Origin: Thermus sp. CCB_US3_UF1
GTDB taxonomy: Bacteria > Deinococcota > Deinococci > Deinococcales > Thermaceae
DNA: 64,000 nucleotides
Direction of reading: 5' to 3'
NCBI RefSeq assembly: GCF_000236585.1
Contig: NC_017278.1
Location: 1,488,001-1,552,000 of the forward strand
A program made the position numbers and the translations under genes. The notes beneath the pieces were generated by a model that saw nothing but the letters and a program-made list of their open reading frames with translations, was not told the origin of the DNA and searched no databases. The number at the start of each line of letters is the position of its first letter. The first letter of the stretch is position 1. Of the stretch, positions 16,344 to 26,885 are shown piece by piece.

Positions 16344-16745
16344 GCCCAGCTTGTTGCGCAACCCCTTGAGGTGGAAACGGGCCCGGTGGGGGGGCATCCC
16401 CAGGCCCCGGGCCAAGGCCTTGGCCTCCGGGGGAACCCCCAGGCCCAGGGCCAGGAGCACCCCCACCTCCCCAGGCAGGAGGCGGAGGCCAAGCCGCCCC
16501 CTTAAGCCCTCGGCCAGGGTCTTAGGGTCATCCCGACGGGTGAGGAAGGCCAGCCGCTCCGGATCGTAAGCCCTAAGCCCTCCCGGGGTGCGCCAAAGGA
16601 GCACCTGGCCCCTTTCCCAAAAGGCCGGGTCCGCCAGGACCAGGCCCCTGCCGCTCTGCCAGGAAACCTTCCAGCCGTCTTGGCCCAACACGCCCGCCAC
16701 CCGGGCGTACAACTCCAGATCCTGCGTCAAGACCACCGCTTGCAC
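16161..16745 (-). CDS. Receiver-like / LuxR-type HTH regulator-like protein
   Basis: 194 residues. The first 75 residues (VQAVVLTQDLELYARVAGVLGQ) look like the start of a receiver or pseudo-receiver domain, but no phosphoacceptor Asp in the right context is visible. Residues about 95-155 resemble a LuxR-type helix-turn-helix: LPGEVGVLLALGLGVPPEAKALARGLGMPP, then HLKGLRNKLGL. AAAGGAGG (16759-16752) lies 6 nt before the GTG at 16745. The frame then reads 183 bp into the antisense of modC, so the last 60 residues are suspect. A role in regulating mod genes is only a guess from position. Confidence 0.55.
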   Translation of the reverse strand: MQAVVLTQDLELYARVAGVLGQDGWKVSWQSGRGLVLADPAFWERGQVLLWRTPGGLRAYDPERLAFLTRRDDPKTLAEGLRGRLGLRLLPGEVGVLLALGLGVPPEAKALARGLGMPPHRARFHLKGLRNKLGLAWEEILRLARHQVQVAGLEDHPDPLAWAKAQALLHVPGQEEGKGYRAQEAAPVGQALGV

Positions 16746-16783
16746 ACGCACCCTCCTTTCGCCCAAAGCCTCTTCCTGCCTCG

Positions 16784-17113
16784 CTAGGCCAGGGCGAAAG
16801 GAGGGGCCCGGGGAACCAGGGCCCGGGAGAGGGCGGGGGGGTGGCCCGGGTGCCCCTCGGGCCGGACCCGGAGGACCTGGATGGGGGTAGGGGGTGCGGG
16901 GGCCTCGAGGGGAGGCAGGCCCGGGGCCACCTGCAAGCCGCAGAGGGGGGAGTGGTCCACCTCCCTTGCCTCCCCCGGGGCCTGGCAGAGGTCGGCGCGC
17001 AGGGAGGGGTTTTGCCGCTGCATCAGGTAAAGCTGCAGGGCTACCCCGGTGGAGGCCCCCAGGGTGAGGAAGAGGTAGAGGGCATAAAGAAACCACGCCC
17101 CCCGCCTTCCCAT
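16784..17113 (-). CDS. Small single-pass membrane protein of unknown function
   Basis: 109 residues: a short basic N-terminus (MGRRG), one transmembrane helix (about residues 7-28), then a hydrophilic proline-rich tail with two cysteines. No family is recognised. A TATCCT -10 (17126-17121) ends 7 nt before the ATG, suggesting a leaderless message that diverges from hisS. The next minus-strand gene begins 38 nt after its stop, so the two may form a two-gene unit. Confidence 0.6.
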   Translation of the reverse strand: MGRRGAWFLYALYLFLTLGASTGVALQLYLMQRQNPSLRADLCQAPGEAREVDHSPLCGLQVAPGLPPLEAPAPPTPIQVLRVRPEGHPGHPPALSRALVPRAPPFALA

Positions 17114-17120
17114 GGGACCC

Positions 17121-17143
17121 AGGATAACATCCCGCGCTAAAGT
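17121..17143. promoter_or_regulatory. Divergent -10 elements for the 109-aa gene and hisS
   Basis: The minus-strand TATCCT (17126-17121) lies 7 nt before ATG 17113. The plus-strand TAAAGT (17138-17143) lies 8 nt before the hisS ATG. Both fit leaderless starts within a 38-bp intergenic region. Confidence 0.45.
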
Positions 17144-17151
17144 GAAGGGGT

Positions 17152-18408
17152 ATGGCCGTCCGCGGCACCAAGGACCTTTTTGGCAAGGAGCTTAGGCTCC
17201 ACCAGCACATCGTGGCCACCGCCCGCAGGGTGCTGGAGGCGGCGGGGGCCCTGGAGCTCCTGACCCCAGTGTTTGAGGAAACCCAGGTGTTTGAAAAGGG
17301 CGTAGGAGCCGCCACCGACATCGTCCGCAAGGAGATGTTCACCTTCCAGGACCGGGGCGGACGCTCCCTAACCTTGCGTCCCGAGGGCACCGCGGCCATG
17401 GTACGGGCCTACCTGGAACACGGGATGAAGGTCTGGGCCCAGCCCGTGCGCCTCTGGATGGCGGGGCCCATGTTCCGGGCGGAAAGGCCGCAAAGGGGCC
17501 GGTACCGCCAGTTCCACCAGGTAAACTACGAGGCCTTGGGCTCGGAAAGCCCCATCCTGGACGCCGAGGCCATCCTCCTCCTCTACGAGAGCCTGAAGGA
17601 ACTGGGCCTAAGGCGGCTTTCCGTCAAGCTCTCCTCCGTGGGGGACCCAGAGGACCGCACCCGGTACAACGCCTACCTACGGGAATGCCTTTCCCCTTAC
17701 CGGGCGGAGCTCTCCGAGGACTCGCAAGAACGCCTGGACCTGAACCCCATGCGCATCCTGGACTCCAAAAGCGAGAAGGACCAGGCCCTCCTCCGGGAGC
17801 TTGGGGTGAGGCCCATGCTGGACTTCCTGGGGGAGGAGGCGCGAGCCCACCTCCAAGCAGTGGAACGCCACCTGGAAAGGCTCTCCGTGCCCTACGAGCT
17901 GGAGCCCTCCCTGGTGCGGGGCCTGGACTACTACGTGCGCACCGCCTTTGAGGTGCACCACCAGGAGATCGGGGCCCAGTCGGCCCTGGGGGGTGGGGGG
18001 CGGTACGACGGGCTTTCCGAGCTCCTGGGGGGGCCTAGGGTACCCGGGGTGGGGTTTGCCTTCGGCGTGGAGCGGGTGGCCTTGGCCCTGGAGGCCGAGG
18101 GCTTCACCCTGGCCGAGGAGAGGGGGCCCGACCTCTACCTGGTCCCCCTGGTGGAGGAGGCGGTGGCCGAAGCCTTCTACCTGGCCGAGGCCCTGCGCCC
18201 CCGCCTGCGGGCCGAGTACGCCCTAAGCCCCAAGAAGCCGGGGAAAGGGGTGGAGGAGGCCCTGAAACGCCAGGCCGCCTTCGTGGGCTTCCTGGGCGAG
18301 GACGAGCTCAGGACGGGGGAAGTGACCCTCAAGCGCCTGGCCACCGGGGAACAGGTGCGCCTCCCCCAGGGGGAGGCCCTGGGGTTCTTGCTTTCCGCCT
18401 TGGCCTGA
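17152..18408 (+). CDS. hisS: Histidyl-tRNA synthetase
   Basis: 418 residues, class II synthetase that charges tRNA-His. Motif 2 appears as [17 protein letters not shown]. The histidine-specific motifs are [14 protein letters not shown] and [11 protein letters not shown]. Motif 3 is [13 protein letters not shown], followed by the HGTP-type anticodon-binding domain ending in [12 protein letters not shown]. The ATG fits a leaderless start. A weak GAAGGGG upstream could also serve as a ribosome site. It heads a run of hisS, aspS, a PhzF-like gene, a HAD gene and asnS. Confidence 0.97.
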   Translation: MAVRGTKDLFGKELRLHQHIVATARRVLEAAGALELLTPVFEETQVFEKGVGAATDIVRKEMFTFQDRGGRSLTLRPEGTAAMVRAYLEHGMKVWAQPVRLWMAGPMFRAERPQRGRYRQFHQVNYEALGSESPILDAEAILLLYESLKELGLRRLSVKLSSVGDPEDRTRYNAYLRECLSPYRAELSEDSQERLDLNPMRILDSKSEKDQALLRELGVRPMLDFLGEEARAHLQAVERHLERLSVPYELEPSLVRGLDYYVRTAFEVHHQEIGAQSALGGGGRYDGLSELLGGPRVPGVGFAFGVERVALALEAEGFTLAEERGPDLYLVPLVEEAVAEAFYLAEALRPRLRAEYALSPKKPGKGVEEALKRQAAFVGFLGEDELRTGEVTLKRLATGEQVRLPQGEALGFLLSALA

Positions 18409-18416
18409 GCATCCGG

Positions 18417-18430
18417 TAAGATTTGGAGGA
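18417..18430 (+). promoter_or_regulatory. -10-like TAAGAT and Shine-Dalgarno of aspS
   Basis: TAAGAT (18417-18422) is followed by GGAGG (18426-18430), 2 nt before the ATG region. aspS may therefore have its own weak promoter in the 24-nt gap after hisS. Confidence 0.3.
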
Positions 18431-18432
18431 TT

Positions 18433-20178
18433 ATGCGCCGTACCCACTACGCCGGGAGTCTTAGGGCCGAGCACGCGGGGGAGGAGGTGGTTCTGGAGGG
18501 CTGGGTAAGCCGCCGCCGGGACCTGGGGGGGCTTATCTTCCTGGACCTCCGGGACCGGGAAGGGTTGGTCCAGCTGGTGGCCCACCCGGAAAGCCCCGCC
18601 TACCCCGTGGCGGAAAGGGTGCGCTCGGAGTGGGTGGTGCGGGCCAAGGGAGTGGTGCGCCTCCGCCCCGAGGCCAACCCGCGCCTGGCCACGGGGCAGG
18701 TGGAGGTGGCCCTCACCTCCTTGGAGGTGCTGGCCGAGGCCAAAACCCCTCCCTTCCCCCTGGACCCCGGCTGGCGGGGGGAGGAGGAAAAGGAAGCCTC
18801 GGAGGAGCTTCGGCTCAAGTACCGCTACCTGGACCTGCGCCGCAAGCGCATGCAGGAGAACCTGCGCCTGCGCCACCGGGTCATCAAGGCCATCTGGGAC
18901 TTCCTGGACCGGGAAGGCTTTGTCCAGGTGGAAACCCCCTTCCTCACCAAAAGCACCCCGGAAGGGGCCCGGGACTTCCTGGTGCCCTACCGCCACCAGC
19001 CCGGCCTCTTCTACGCCCTGCCCCAGTCCCCCCAGCTCTTCAAGCAGATGCTGATGGTGGCGGGCCTGGACCGCTACTTCCAGATCGCCCGCTGCTTCCG
19101 CGACGAGGACCTGAGGGCCGACCGCCAGCCCGACTTCACCCAGATGGACCTGGAGATGAGCTTCGTGGAGGTGGAGGACGTCCTCTCCCTCAACGAGCGC
19201 CTCATGGCCCACGTGTTCCGCGAGGCCCTGGGGGTGGAGCTTGCCCTGCCCTTCCCCCGCCTCCCCTACGGGGAGGCCATGGAGCGGTACGGCTCGGACA
19301 AGCCCGATACCCGTTTTGGCCTCGAGCTCAAGGAGGTGGGGCACCTCTTCCGGGAAAGCGCCTTTGCCCCTTTCCGCCAGGCGGAACGGGTAAAGGCCCT
19401 GGTGGTGCCCCAGGCCCTTTCCCGCAAGGAGATCGCCGAACTGGAGGAGGTGGCCAAGCGCCACGGGGCGGGGGGGCTGGCCTGGGCCCGGGTGGAGGAG
19501 GGAGGGTTCTCCGGAAGCGTGGCCAAGTTCCTGGACTCCATCCGGGAAGCCCTGCTGGAAGCCCTGGGGGCCAAGGTGGGGGAAACCCTCCTCTTCGTGG
19601 CCGGCCCTTGGCGGAAGGCCGCGGAGGCCTTGGGCCAGGTGCGGCTCAGGCTGGCGGAGAGGCTGGCCCTTCCCCGGGAGGGCTTCCGCTTCCTCTGGGT
19701 GGTGGACTTTCCCCTTCTGGAGTGGGACGAGGAGCGGGGGGCCTGGACCTACATGCACCACCCCTTCACCCACCCCCACCCGGAGGACCTGCCCCTTTTG
19801 GACACCGAGCCGGGCCGGGTGCGGGCCCTGGCCTACGACCTGGTGCTCAACGGGACCGAGGTGGGCGGGGGGTCCATCCGCATCCACGACCCCCATCTCC
19901 AGGCCCGGATGTTCCGGGTCCTGGGCATCGGAGAGGAAGAGCAGCGGGAAAAGTTCGGCTTCTTCCTCGAGGCCCTGGAGTACGGGGCCCCGCCCCACGG
20001 GGGGATCGCCTGGGGGCTGGACCGCCTCCTGGCCCTGATGACGGGAAGCCCCTCCATCCGCGAGGTCATCGCCTTTCCCAAGAACAAGGAGGGCAAAGAC
20101 CCCCTCACCGGGGCCCCAAGCCCCGTTTCCGAGGAGCAGCTTCGCGAGCTGGGCCTCAAGGTGGTCGGGCATGGCTAG
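18433..20178 (+). CDS. aspS: Aspartyl-tRNA synthetase (bacterial type, with GAD insertion)
   Basis: 581 residues, the length of bacterial-type AspRS. An OB-fold anticodon domain ([21 protein letters not shown]) comes first. Then come flipping-loop and motif 2 sequences [11 protein letters not shown] and [17 protein letters not shown], a GAD-type insertion (about 290-400) and motif 3 [15 protein letters not shown]. It charges tRNA-Asp. Since asnS is also present three genes downstream, this longer form is expected to be the tRNA-Asp-specific enzyme. The 3' end overlaps the PhzF-like gene by 8 bp. Confidence 0.97.
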   Translation: MRRTHYAGSLRAEHAGEEVVLEGWVSRRRDLGGLIFLDLRDREGLVQLVAHPESPAYPVAERVRSEWVVRAKGVVRLRPEANPRLATGQVEVALTSLEVLAEAKTPPFPLDPGWRGEEEKEASEELRLKYRYLDLRRKRMQENLRLRHRVIKAIWDFLDREGFVQVETPFLTKSTPEGARDFLVPYRHQPGLFYALPQSPQLFKQMLMVAGLDRYFQIARCFRDEDLRADRQPDFTQMDLEMSFVEVEDVLSLNERLMAHVFREALGVELALPFPRLPYGEAMERYGSDKPDTRFGLELKEVGHLFRESAFAPFRQAERVKALVVPQALSRKEIAELEEVAKRHGAGGLAWARVEEGGFSGSVAKFLDSIREALLEALGAKVGETLLFVAGPWRKAAEALGQVRLRLAERLALPREGFRFLWVVDFPLLEWDEERGAWTYMHHPFTHPHPEDLPLLDTEPGRVRALAYDLVLNGTEVGGGSIRIHDPHLQARMFRVLGIGEEEQREKFGFFLEALEYGAPPHGGIAWGLDRLLALMTGSPSIREVIAFPKNKEGKDPLTGAPSPVSEEQLRELGLKVVGHG

Positions 20179-21064
20179 GATCCCCTACGTGATCGTGGAC
20201 GCCTTCGCCTCCACCCCAGGGGCGGGCAACCGGGTGGCCCTGGTCCTGGACGCCCGGGGGATGACGGCGGAGGAGATGCGGGCCACCGCCCGCCGCCTGG
20301 CCGAGCCGGAAACCGCCTTCGTCACCGAGCGGCAGGGCCAGGTCTTCGCCGTGCGCTTCTTTACCCCTTCGGGGGAGGTGGAGTTCTCCGGGCACGCCGC
20401 CGTGGCCTTGGGCCTGACCCTGGTGCGCCTGGGCCTGGCCCCCGAAGGAAGCCAAAGGCTTTACCTCCACACCCCCACGGAGGCCCTACCGGTGGAGATC
20501 CTCTACCAGGAGGGGGAGCCCAAGAAGGCCCTGGTGCGGGGCCCCGCCCCCCGCTTCCGCGACCTTCCCCCCTACCAGGCCCTGAAGGAGGCCCTCGAGG
20601 CCCTGGGCTCGGACGAGCGCTACCTGCACCGGGGCCTGCCCTACGGCGTGGCCTACACCGGGCTTTGGAGCCTTTTCGTCCCCCTGGTGGCCCCGGGAGT
20701 GGTGGACGCCCTGGAGCCGGAGATGAGGCTCCTGAGCGAGCTCTCCCGCCGCCTGGAGGTGGCCACGGTCCACGCCTACGCCCCCATGGGCCCCAGGAGC
20801 TTCTACGCCCGGGACTTTGCCCCCCTCCTCGGCATCCCCGAGGACCCGGTGACGGGCTCGGCCAACGCCGCCTTAGGGGCGCTCCTGGCCCGGGCCGGGG
20901 TGGTGCCCAGGCGGGAGGGCCGGGTGGCCCTCACCATCTACCAGGGGCACCGCCTGGGCAACCCGGGGGTGGTGGAGGTGGTGGTAGAGTATAGCCCCAC
21001 GGGCCAGCCCTACGGGGTGCAGATCGGGGGGGAGGCGGCGGTGGTCCTCTCGGGCGAGCTCTGA
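20171..21064 (+). CDS. PhzF-family isomerase-like protein
   Basis: 297 residues with the two-lobed diaminopimelate-epimerase-like fold of the PhzF family. Landmarks are [17 protein letters not shown] near the N-terminus, [10 protein letters not shown] with the family's catalytic glutamate position, [11 protein letters not shown], and in the second lobe [21 protein letters not shown]. Function within this family is diverse and usually unknown outside phenazine producers. No phenazine genes are nearby. It overlaps aspS and shares TGATG with the HAD gene, so it is part of the synthetase operon. Confidence 0.9.
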   Translation: MARIPYVIVDAFASTPGAGNRVALVLDARGMTAEEMRATARRLAEPETAFVTERQGQVFAVRFFTPSGEVEFSGHAAVALGLTLVRLGLAPEGSQRLYLHTPTEALPVEILYQEGEPKKALVRGPAPRFRDLPPYQALKEALEALGSDERYLHRGLPYGVAYTGLWSLFVPLVAPGVVDALEPEMRLLSELSRRLEVATVHAYAPMGPRSFYARDFAPLLGIPEDPVTGSANAALGALLARAGVVPRREGRVALTIYQGHRLGNPGVVEVVVEYSPTGQPYGVQIGGEAAVVLSGEL

Positions 21065-21879
21065 TGGTGCGGCTCCTCTTTGTGGACATAGACGGCACCC
21101 TGGTGGGCAAGGAAGGGGTGCCCCCTTGCGTCTGGCCCGCGGTGGAGGCGGTGCGAGAGAGGGGGATCCGGCTTGCCCTCCTCACCGGGCGGCCCGGAAG
21201 GGGGGAGGCCTTGGGCCTGGCCCGCCGGCTAGACCCCAAGGGCCTCCACGCCTTTGAGTCGGGGGCCGTGGTCCTGGCCCTGGCCCAAGACCCCCACGAC
21301 CCCCCCGCCACCCCCCTCCTGGTGCAGGCCCTGCCCCAAGGGGCGGCGAAGGAGGCGGTGCGCCTGGCCCGCCGGCTTGGCCTTCCCCTGGAGGGCTACA
21401 CCGCGGACGGGGGGTTTTACGTGGAGGGGGAAAGCCCCCTCCTCCTGGAGCACCAGCGGCTTTTGGGCCTCGAGGCGGAGGGAGCGGACCTCCTCGGCCT
21501 CCCAAGCCCCCTGGTCCGCCTCCAGGTTCTGGCCGGGCCCCAAGCCCCCTTGGGGGCCTTCCTGGAGGGCCTGCCCCCGGAACTGGAAGCCCACGTGGCG
21601 GAAAGCCCCAAGATGCCCGGGGTGCGCTTCGTCTCCCTCACGCAACGAGGGGTGAGCAAGCTTTCCGCCGCCCGCTTCGTGGCCGAGGCCTACGGCCTCA
21701 GCCTGGCGGAGTGCGGCATGGTGGGGGACGGGGAAAACGACCTGGAGGTGATCCGGGCCGTGGGCCTGGGGATAGCCATGGGCAACGCGCCCCAAAGCGT
21801 CCAGCGGGCCGCCAAGCGGGTGGTGGCCCCCGTGGAGGCCTGCGGCCTGGCCGAGGCCCTTCGCTCCCTCCTCGGGTAG
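21064..21879 (+). CDS. HAD-superfamily (Cof-type) phosphatase
   Basis: 271 residues. Motif [10 protein letters not shown] has the nucleophile D8 and the acid D10. LLTGRPG is motif II, a conserved lysine lies in the middle cap region, and [10 protein letters not shown] plus GIAMGNA are the metal-binding end. This is the IIB/Cof type that usually hydrolyses sugar or nucleotide phosphates. The start overlaps the previous stop by 1 bp. Its stop codon TAG forms part of the asnS -10 box. The substrate is unknown. Confidence 0.9.
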   Translation: MVRLLFVDIDGTLVGKEGVPPCVWPAVEAVRERGIRLALLTGRPGRGEALGLARRLDPKGLHAFESGAVVLALAQDPHDPPATPLLVQALPQGAAKEAVRLARRLGLPLEGYTADGGFYVEGESPLLLEHQRLLGLEAEGADLLGLPSPLVRLQVLAGPQAPLGAFLEGLPPELEAHVAESPKMPGVRFVSLTQRGVSKLSAARFVAEAYGLSLAECGMVGDGENDLEVIRAVGLGIAMGNAPQSVQRAAKRVVAPVEACGLAEALRSLLG

Positions 21880-21882
21880 ACT
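21877..21882 (+). promoter_or_regulatory. -10 element TAGACT of asnS, overlapping a stop codon
   Basis: TAGACT begins with the stop codon of the HAD gene and ends 8 nt before the asnS ATG. No Shine-Dalgarno is present, suggesting a leaderless asnS message in addition to operon read-through. Confidence 0.45.
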
Positions 21883-21890
21883 CTTGGGGT

Positions 21891-23207
21891 ATGCGGGTCT
21901 TCATCCACGAGATCGCCCAGTATGCGGGCCAGGAGGTGGAGCTTAGGGGCTGGCTTTACGGGAAGCGCTCCAAGGGCAAGATCCATTTCCTCATCCTGCG
22001 GGACGGAACAGGCTTCCTCCAGGCCACGGTGGTCAAGGGGGAGGTGCCGGAGGAGGTCTTCCGGCAGGCGGACCACCTGCCCCAGGAAACCGCCCTCAAG
22101 GCCTTCGGCCTGGTGCGGGAAGACCCCAGGGCCCCCGGGGGGTACGAGCTGGCCGTGCGGGGCCTCGAGGTGGTCTCCCTCCCCCAGGGGGAGTACCCCA
22201 TCGGCCCCAAGGAGCACGGCATTGACTTCCTCATGGACCACCGCCACCTCTGGCTCCGCCACCGCCGCCCCTTCGCGGTGATGCGTATCCGGGACGAGCT
22301 GGAAAGGGCTATCCACGACTTCTTCGCTGAGCGGGGCTTCCTCCGCTTTGACGCCCCCATCCTCACCCCTAGCGCCGTGGAGGGCACCACGGACCTCTTT
22401 GAGGTGAACCTCTTTGACGGGGAGAAGGCCTACCTCTCCCAGTCCGGCCAGCTCTACGCCGAGGCCGGGGCCCTGGCCTACGGTAAGGTCTATACCTTCG
22501 GCCCCACCTTCCGCGCCGAGCGCTCCAAAACCCGGCGCCACCTCCTGGAGTTCTGGATGGTGGAGCCCGAGGTGGCCTTCATGACCCATGAGGAGAACAT
22601 GGCCCTCCAGGAGGCCTTGGTGAGCTACCTGGTGGGCCGGGTCCTGGAAAGGCGGGCCAAGGAGCTGGAACTCTTGGAACGCGACCCCAAGGCCCTGGAG
22701 CCCGCAGCCCAAGGCCACTACCCCCGCCTCACCTACAAGGAGGCCGTGGCCCTGGTGAACCGCCTGCGGGAGAAGGACCCCGAAATCCCCCCCCTCCCCT
22801 ATGGGGAGGACTTCGGCGCCCCCCACGAGGCCGCCCTCAGCCGCCAGTTTGACCGGCCCGTCTTTGTGGAACGTTACCCCGCCCGCATCAAGGCCTTCTA
22901 CATGGAGCCCGACCCCGAGGACCCTGAGCTGGTCCTCAACGACGACCTCCTGGCCCCTGAGGGGTACGGGGAGATCATCGGGGGAAGCCAGAGGATCCAC
23001 GACCTGGAGCGCCTGAGGCAGAAGATCCGGGAGTTCGGCCTGCCCGAGGAGGTCTACGGCTGGTACCTGGACCTCCGCCGCTTCGGCAGCGTCCCCCATG
23101 CGGGCTTCGGCCTGGGCCTGGAGCGCACCGTGGCTTGGATCTGCGGCCTGGCCCACGTGCGGGAGGCCATCCCCTTCCCCCGCATGTACACCCGCCTGCG
23201 CCCCTAG
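21891..23207 (+). CDS. asnS: Asparaginyl-tRNA synthetase
   Basis: 438 residues. An N-terminal OB-fold ([23 protein letters not shown]) is followed by the class II core: [12 protein letters not shown], the flipping-loop region [11 protein letters not shown], motif 2 [20 protein letters not shown] and motif 3 [15 protein letters not shown]. The long [11 protein letters not shown] segment favours AsnRS over AspRS. It charges tRNA-Asn directly. The frame is open upstream to 21711, but ATG 21891 is the only sensible start, 11 nt after the HAD stop. Confidence 0.95.
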   Translation: MRVFIHEIAQYAGQEVELRGWLYGKRSKGKIHFLILRDGTGFLQATVVKGEVPEEVFRQADHLPQETALKAFGLVREDPRAPGGYELAVRGLEVVSLPQGEYPIGPKEHGIDFLMDHRHLWLRHRRPFAVMRIRDELERAIHDFFAERGFLRFDAPILTPSAVEGTTDLFEVNLFDGEKAYLSQSGQLYAEAGALAYGKVYTFGPTFRAERSKTRRHLLEFWMVEPEVAFMTHEENMALQEALVSYLVGRVLERRAKELELLERDPKALEPAAQGHYPRLTYKEAVALVNRLREKDPEIPPLPYGEDFGAPHEAALSRQFDRPVFVERYPARIKAFYMEPDPEDPELVLNDDLLAPEGYGEIIGGSQRIHDLERLRQKIREFGLPEEVYGWYLDLRRFGSVPHAGFGLGLERTVAWICGLAHVREAIPFPRMYTRLRP

Positions 23208-23219
23208 GCCCCCCTTTCC

Positions 23220-23242
23220 GGCCCCGGGGGTCCCCCGGGGCC
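23220..23242 (+). terminator. GC hairpin after asnS
   Basis: A near-perfect inverted repeat (23220-23230 with 23232-23242) lies 13 nt after the asnS stop. It lacks a clean T run, so termination may need Rho or be partial. Confidence 0.5.
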
Positions 23243-23272
23243 TTGGCGTTCGGGATGGCCGAACCTCGAGGC

Positions 23273-23308
23273 CGGGGCTTGACAAACCCCGGGCTCCCAT
23301 GTTCTCAT
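23273..23308 (+). promoter_or_regulatory. Probable promoter of the TRAP operon with inverted repeat over the -35
   Basis: A consensus TTGACA lies at 23279-23284. A weak -10 (TCTCAT, 23303-23308) is 18 nt downstream. The -35 is framed by CCGGGG (23273-23278) and CCCCGG (23287-23292), a possible operator. The rest of the 173-nt gap (to 23380) holds the asnS hairpin and a GGAGG-like ribosome site near 23371. Confidence 0.45.
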
Positions 23309-23362
23309 GGACCCGTCAGGAAAACTTCATCCCCGCGTTCGGCGCTCAAGCCTCCCCCTTAG

Positions 23363-24463
<1,101 letters not shown>

Positions 24464-24472
24464 GGGACAGCT

Positions 24473-24991
24473 GTGAACACCCTCCTGCGCTTGGTGGGCC
24501 TCGTGGAGGCCATCAGCCTGTGGTCGGGCCGCCTGGCCGCCTGGCTGACCCTGGCCGCGGTCCTCATCCTGACGGTGGAAGTGGTGCGGCGCTACTTCTT
24601 CAACGCCCCCACCCAATGGGCCCATGAGGTTTCCACCTTGCTTTTCGGCCTCCTCTACGTCCTCACCGGGGCTTACGCCCTAAGGGAGCGGGCCCACGTG
24701 GGGGTGGACGTGTTCTACGCCCGGCTTTCCCGCAAAGGCAAAGCCCTGGTGAACCTTCTGGGCTTCGTCTTCCTGGCCCTTTTCGCGGGAACCCTTCTGG
24801 TCTACGGCTGGAAGTTCTTCCTGGCCTCCTGGCAGAACCGGGAGTTTTCCCTGGCCAACCAGGCCATCCCCATCTACCCCTTCAAGCTGGCCATCCCCCT
24901 AGGGGCGGCCTTGCTCCTCCTCCAGGGCCTGGCCAACCTGGTCCGCGACCTCTTGGTCCTCTTGGGCAAGGAGGAAGACCATGCCCATTGA
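24473..24991 (+). CDS. TRAP transporter small permease (DctQ)
   Basis: 172 residues with four transmembrane helices and the DctQ-type motif VVRRYFFNAPTQWAHEVST in the second helix region. It holds the large permease and receptor together. GTG start 9 nt after the receptor stop. Its last 11 bp overlap the large permease gene. Confidence 0.9.
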   Translation: MNTLLRLVGLVEAISLWSGRLAAWLTLAAVLILTVEVVRRYFFNAPTQWAHEVSTLLFGLLYVLTGAYALRERAHVGVDVFYARLSRKGKALVNLLGFVFLALFAGTLLVYGWKFFLASWQNREFSLANQAIPIYPFKLAIPLGAALLLLQGLANLVRDLLVLLGKEEDHAH

Positions 24992-26294
24992 AACCCTCAC
25001 CTGGCTGATGTTCGGCAGCCTCTTCCTCCTCCTTCTCACCGGGTATCCCCTGGCCTTCCTGGTGGGGGGGGTGGCCGTGGGCTTCATCGCCTGGCTTTGG
25101 AGCCCCGAGGCCCTGGCCCTGGTGCCCCAGCGCATGTGGAACAACATGACCCAGTACCTGCTGGCGGCCATCCCCCTTTTCATCTTCATGGCCTCCATGC
25201 TGGAGAAATCGGGGCTCATTGAGGAGATCTTCGATGTGGCCTACAAGTGGCTGGGCCGGGTGCCGGGGGGGCTGGCGGTGGCCACGGTGGCCGCTTCCAC
25301 GGTGCTGGCGGCCATGGTGGGGGTGATCGGGGCGGCGGTGGTCACCATGGCCCTGGTGGCCCTCCCCTCCATGCTGCGGCGGGGGTATAGCCCGGTGCTG
25401 GCCGCGGGCACGGTGATGGCCGGGGGTACCTTGGGCATCCTCATCCCCCCCAGCGTGCTGGCCATCATCTACGGCCTGGTGGCCAACCAGTCGGTGGGGG
25501 AGCTTTACCTGGGTTCGGTCCTGCCCGGACTGGTGCTTTCGGGGCTCTACATGCTCTTCTCCGTGGTCTACGCCCTGGTAAACCCCAAGGGGGCCCCCCG
25601 CATCCCCCCCGAAGAAGCCCCCTCTTGGCGGGAACGCTGGCGCGCCCTGCGGAGCATCTGGGCCCCCTTGGTCCTCATCTTCTTGGTTCTGGGCACCATC
25701 TTCCTGGGCCTGGCCGCCCCCACGGAGGCCGCGGCGGTGGGGGCCTTCGGAGCCATGGGGGTGGCCGCCCTCCACCGCAGGCTCAGCTGGAAGAACCTGC
25801 GCCTGGCCCTGGAGCAGACGGCCAAGGCCACGGCCATGGTCCTTTGGATCATCTTTGGGGCCAACGCCTTCGTGGCCTTCTACGTGGCCCAGGGGGGGGA
25901 CCGCTACATCAGCGAGCTCCTCCTCAGCACGGGGCTTTCCCCCTGGGGGATCCTCATCCTCATGCAGCTCATCCTGATTATCCTGGGGATGTTCCTGGAC
26001 TGGGTGGGGATCCTCCTCCTGGCGGTGCCGGTCTTCGTGCCCATCATCCGGCAGCTGGGCTTTGACCCCTTGTGGTTTGGGGTCCTCTACCTGGTCAACA
26101 TGCAGATGTCCTTCCTCTCCCCGCCCTTCGGCTACGCCCTCTTCTACGTGCGGGGCGTGGCCCCCCAGATCCCCATGGGGGTCATCTACCGGGCCGCCCT
26201 CCCCTTTCTCCTCCTGCAGATCCTGGGGCTGGCCCTGGTCATGCTCTTCCCCGGCCTGGCCACCTGGCTGCCCAGCCTGGTCTACGGCAGGTGA
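24981..26294 (+). CDS. TRAP transporter large permease (DctM)
   Basis: 437 residues, about 12 transmembrane helices. Family motifs include GTLGILIPPSVLAIIYG and, near the C-terminus, MQMSFLSPPFGYALFYVRG. It is the sodium-coupled translocation subunit of the tripartite importer. It ends 5 nt before the stop of convergent pdxT with no room for separate terminators. Confidence 0.93.
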   Translation: MPIETLTWLMFGSLFLLLLTGYPLAFLVGGVAVGFIAWLWSPEALALVPQRMWNNMTQYLLAAIPLFIFMASMLEKSGLIEEIFDVAYKWLGRVPGGLAVATVAASTVLAAMVGVIGAAVVTMALVALPSMLRRGYSPVLAAGTVMAGGTLGILIPPSVLAIIYGLVANQSVGELYLGSVLPGLVLSGLYMLFSVVYALVNPKGAPRIPPEEAPSWRERWRALRSIWAPLVLIFLVLGTIFLGLAAPTEAAAVGAFGAMGVAALHRRLSWKNLRLALEQTAKATAMVLWIIFGANAFVAFYVAQGGDRYISELLLSTGLSPWGILILMQLILIILGMFLDWVGILLLAVPVFVPIIRQLGFDPLWFGVLYLVNMQMSFLSPPFGYALFYVRGVAPQIPMGVIYRAALPFLLLQILGLALVMLFPGLATWLPSLVYGR

Positions 26295-26299
26295 GGGGC

Positions 26300-26878
26300 C
26301 TAAAGCCCGGCCAGCTCCAGGAAGTAGCGGTGGAGCCTGGGATCCGTCGTCAGCTCAGGGTGGAAGGCGCTGGCCAGGACCTTGCCCTGGCGCACCAGGA
26401 CGGGAAGGCCATCCAGCTCTGCCAGCACCTCCACCCCCGGCCCCAGGCGGCGGAAAACGGGGGCGCGGATGAAGACGGCGTGGAAGGGCTCGGCAAACCC
26501 CCGGACGGGAAGCTCTTCCTCAAAGCTCTCCACCTGCCGCCCAAAAGCGTTCCGCTCCACGGCCACGTCCAGCACGCCCAGGCGGGGCTGCTCGGGGTAG
26601 CCCAGGATCTCCTTGGCCAGCCAGATGGCCCCGGCGCAGGTGCCGAAGACGGCCAAGGACCCCTCCTCCACCCGGCGGCGCACCTCCTCCTCAATCCCGT
26701 ACTCCCGGGCCAGCTTGCCGATGGTGGTGGACTCCCCCCCGGGGACCACCAGGGCCTTTAGGCCCTCCAGGTGCGCCCTCTTCCGCACCTCTTGGGCCTC
26801 GAGGCCCAGGCGCCTGAGGGCTTCCTTGTGCTCGCGAAAATCCCCCTGTAAGGCCAGTACGCCGACCACGCCCCTCAT
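26300..26878 (-). CDS. pdxT: Pyridoxal 5'-phosphate synthase glutaminase subunit
   Basis: 192 residues. The glutaminase nucleophile lies in VFGTCAGAIWLA and the His-Glu pair in SAFHPEL. GVLALQGDFREH and VVPGGESTTIG are diagnostic for PdxT. It releases ammonia from glutamine for PdxS (30582-31463). The two subunits normally sit side by side but are separated here by three unrelated genes. ATG 26878 is chosen because it lies 7 nt after the nhaA stop; the frame is open further upstream inside nhaA. Confidence 0.95.
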   Translation of the reverse strand: MRGVVGVLALQGDFREHKEALRRLGLEAQEVRKRAHLEGLKALVVPGGESTTIGKLAREYGIEEEVRRRVEEGSLAVFGTCAGAIWLAKEILGYPEQPRLGVLDVAVERNAFGRQVESFEEELPVRGFAEPFHAVFIRAPVFRRLGPGVEVLAELDGLPVLVRQGKVLASAFHPELTTDPRLHRYFLELAGL

Positions 26879-26885
26879 CCTGGGC

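Noticed and set aside
17114-17151. T-box or His leader peptide in front of hisS
   Set aside because: Only 38 nt separate the divergent gene from hisS, with no T-box sequence or His-codon run.
21690-23300. 536-residue minus-strand frame opposite asnS
   Set aside because: It is a shadow of asnS with repetitive Gly/His/Leu composition and no domain.
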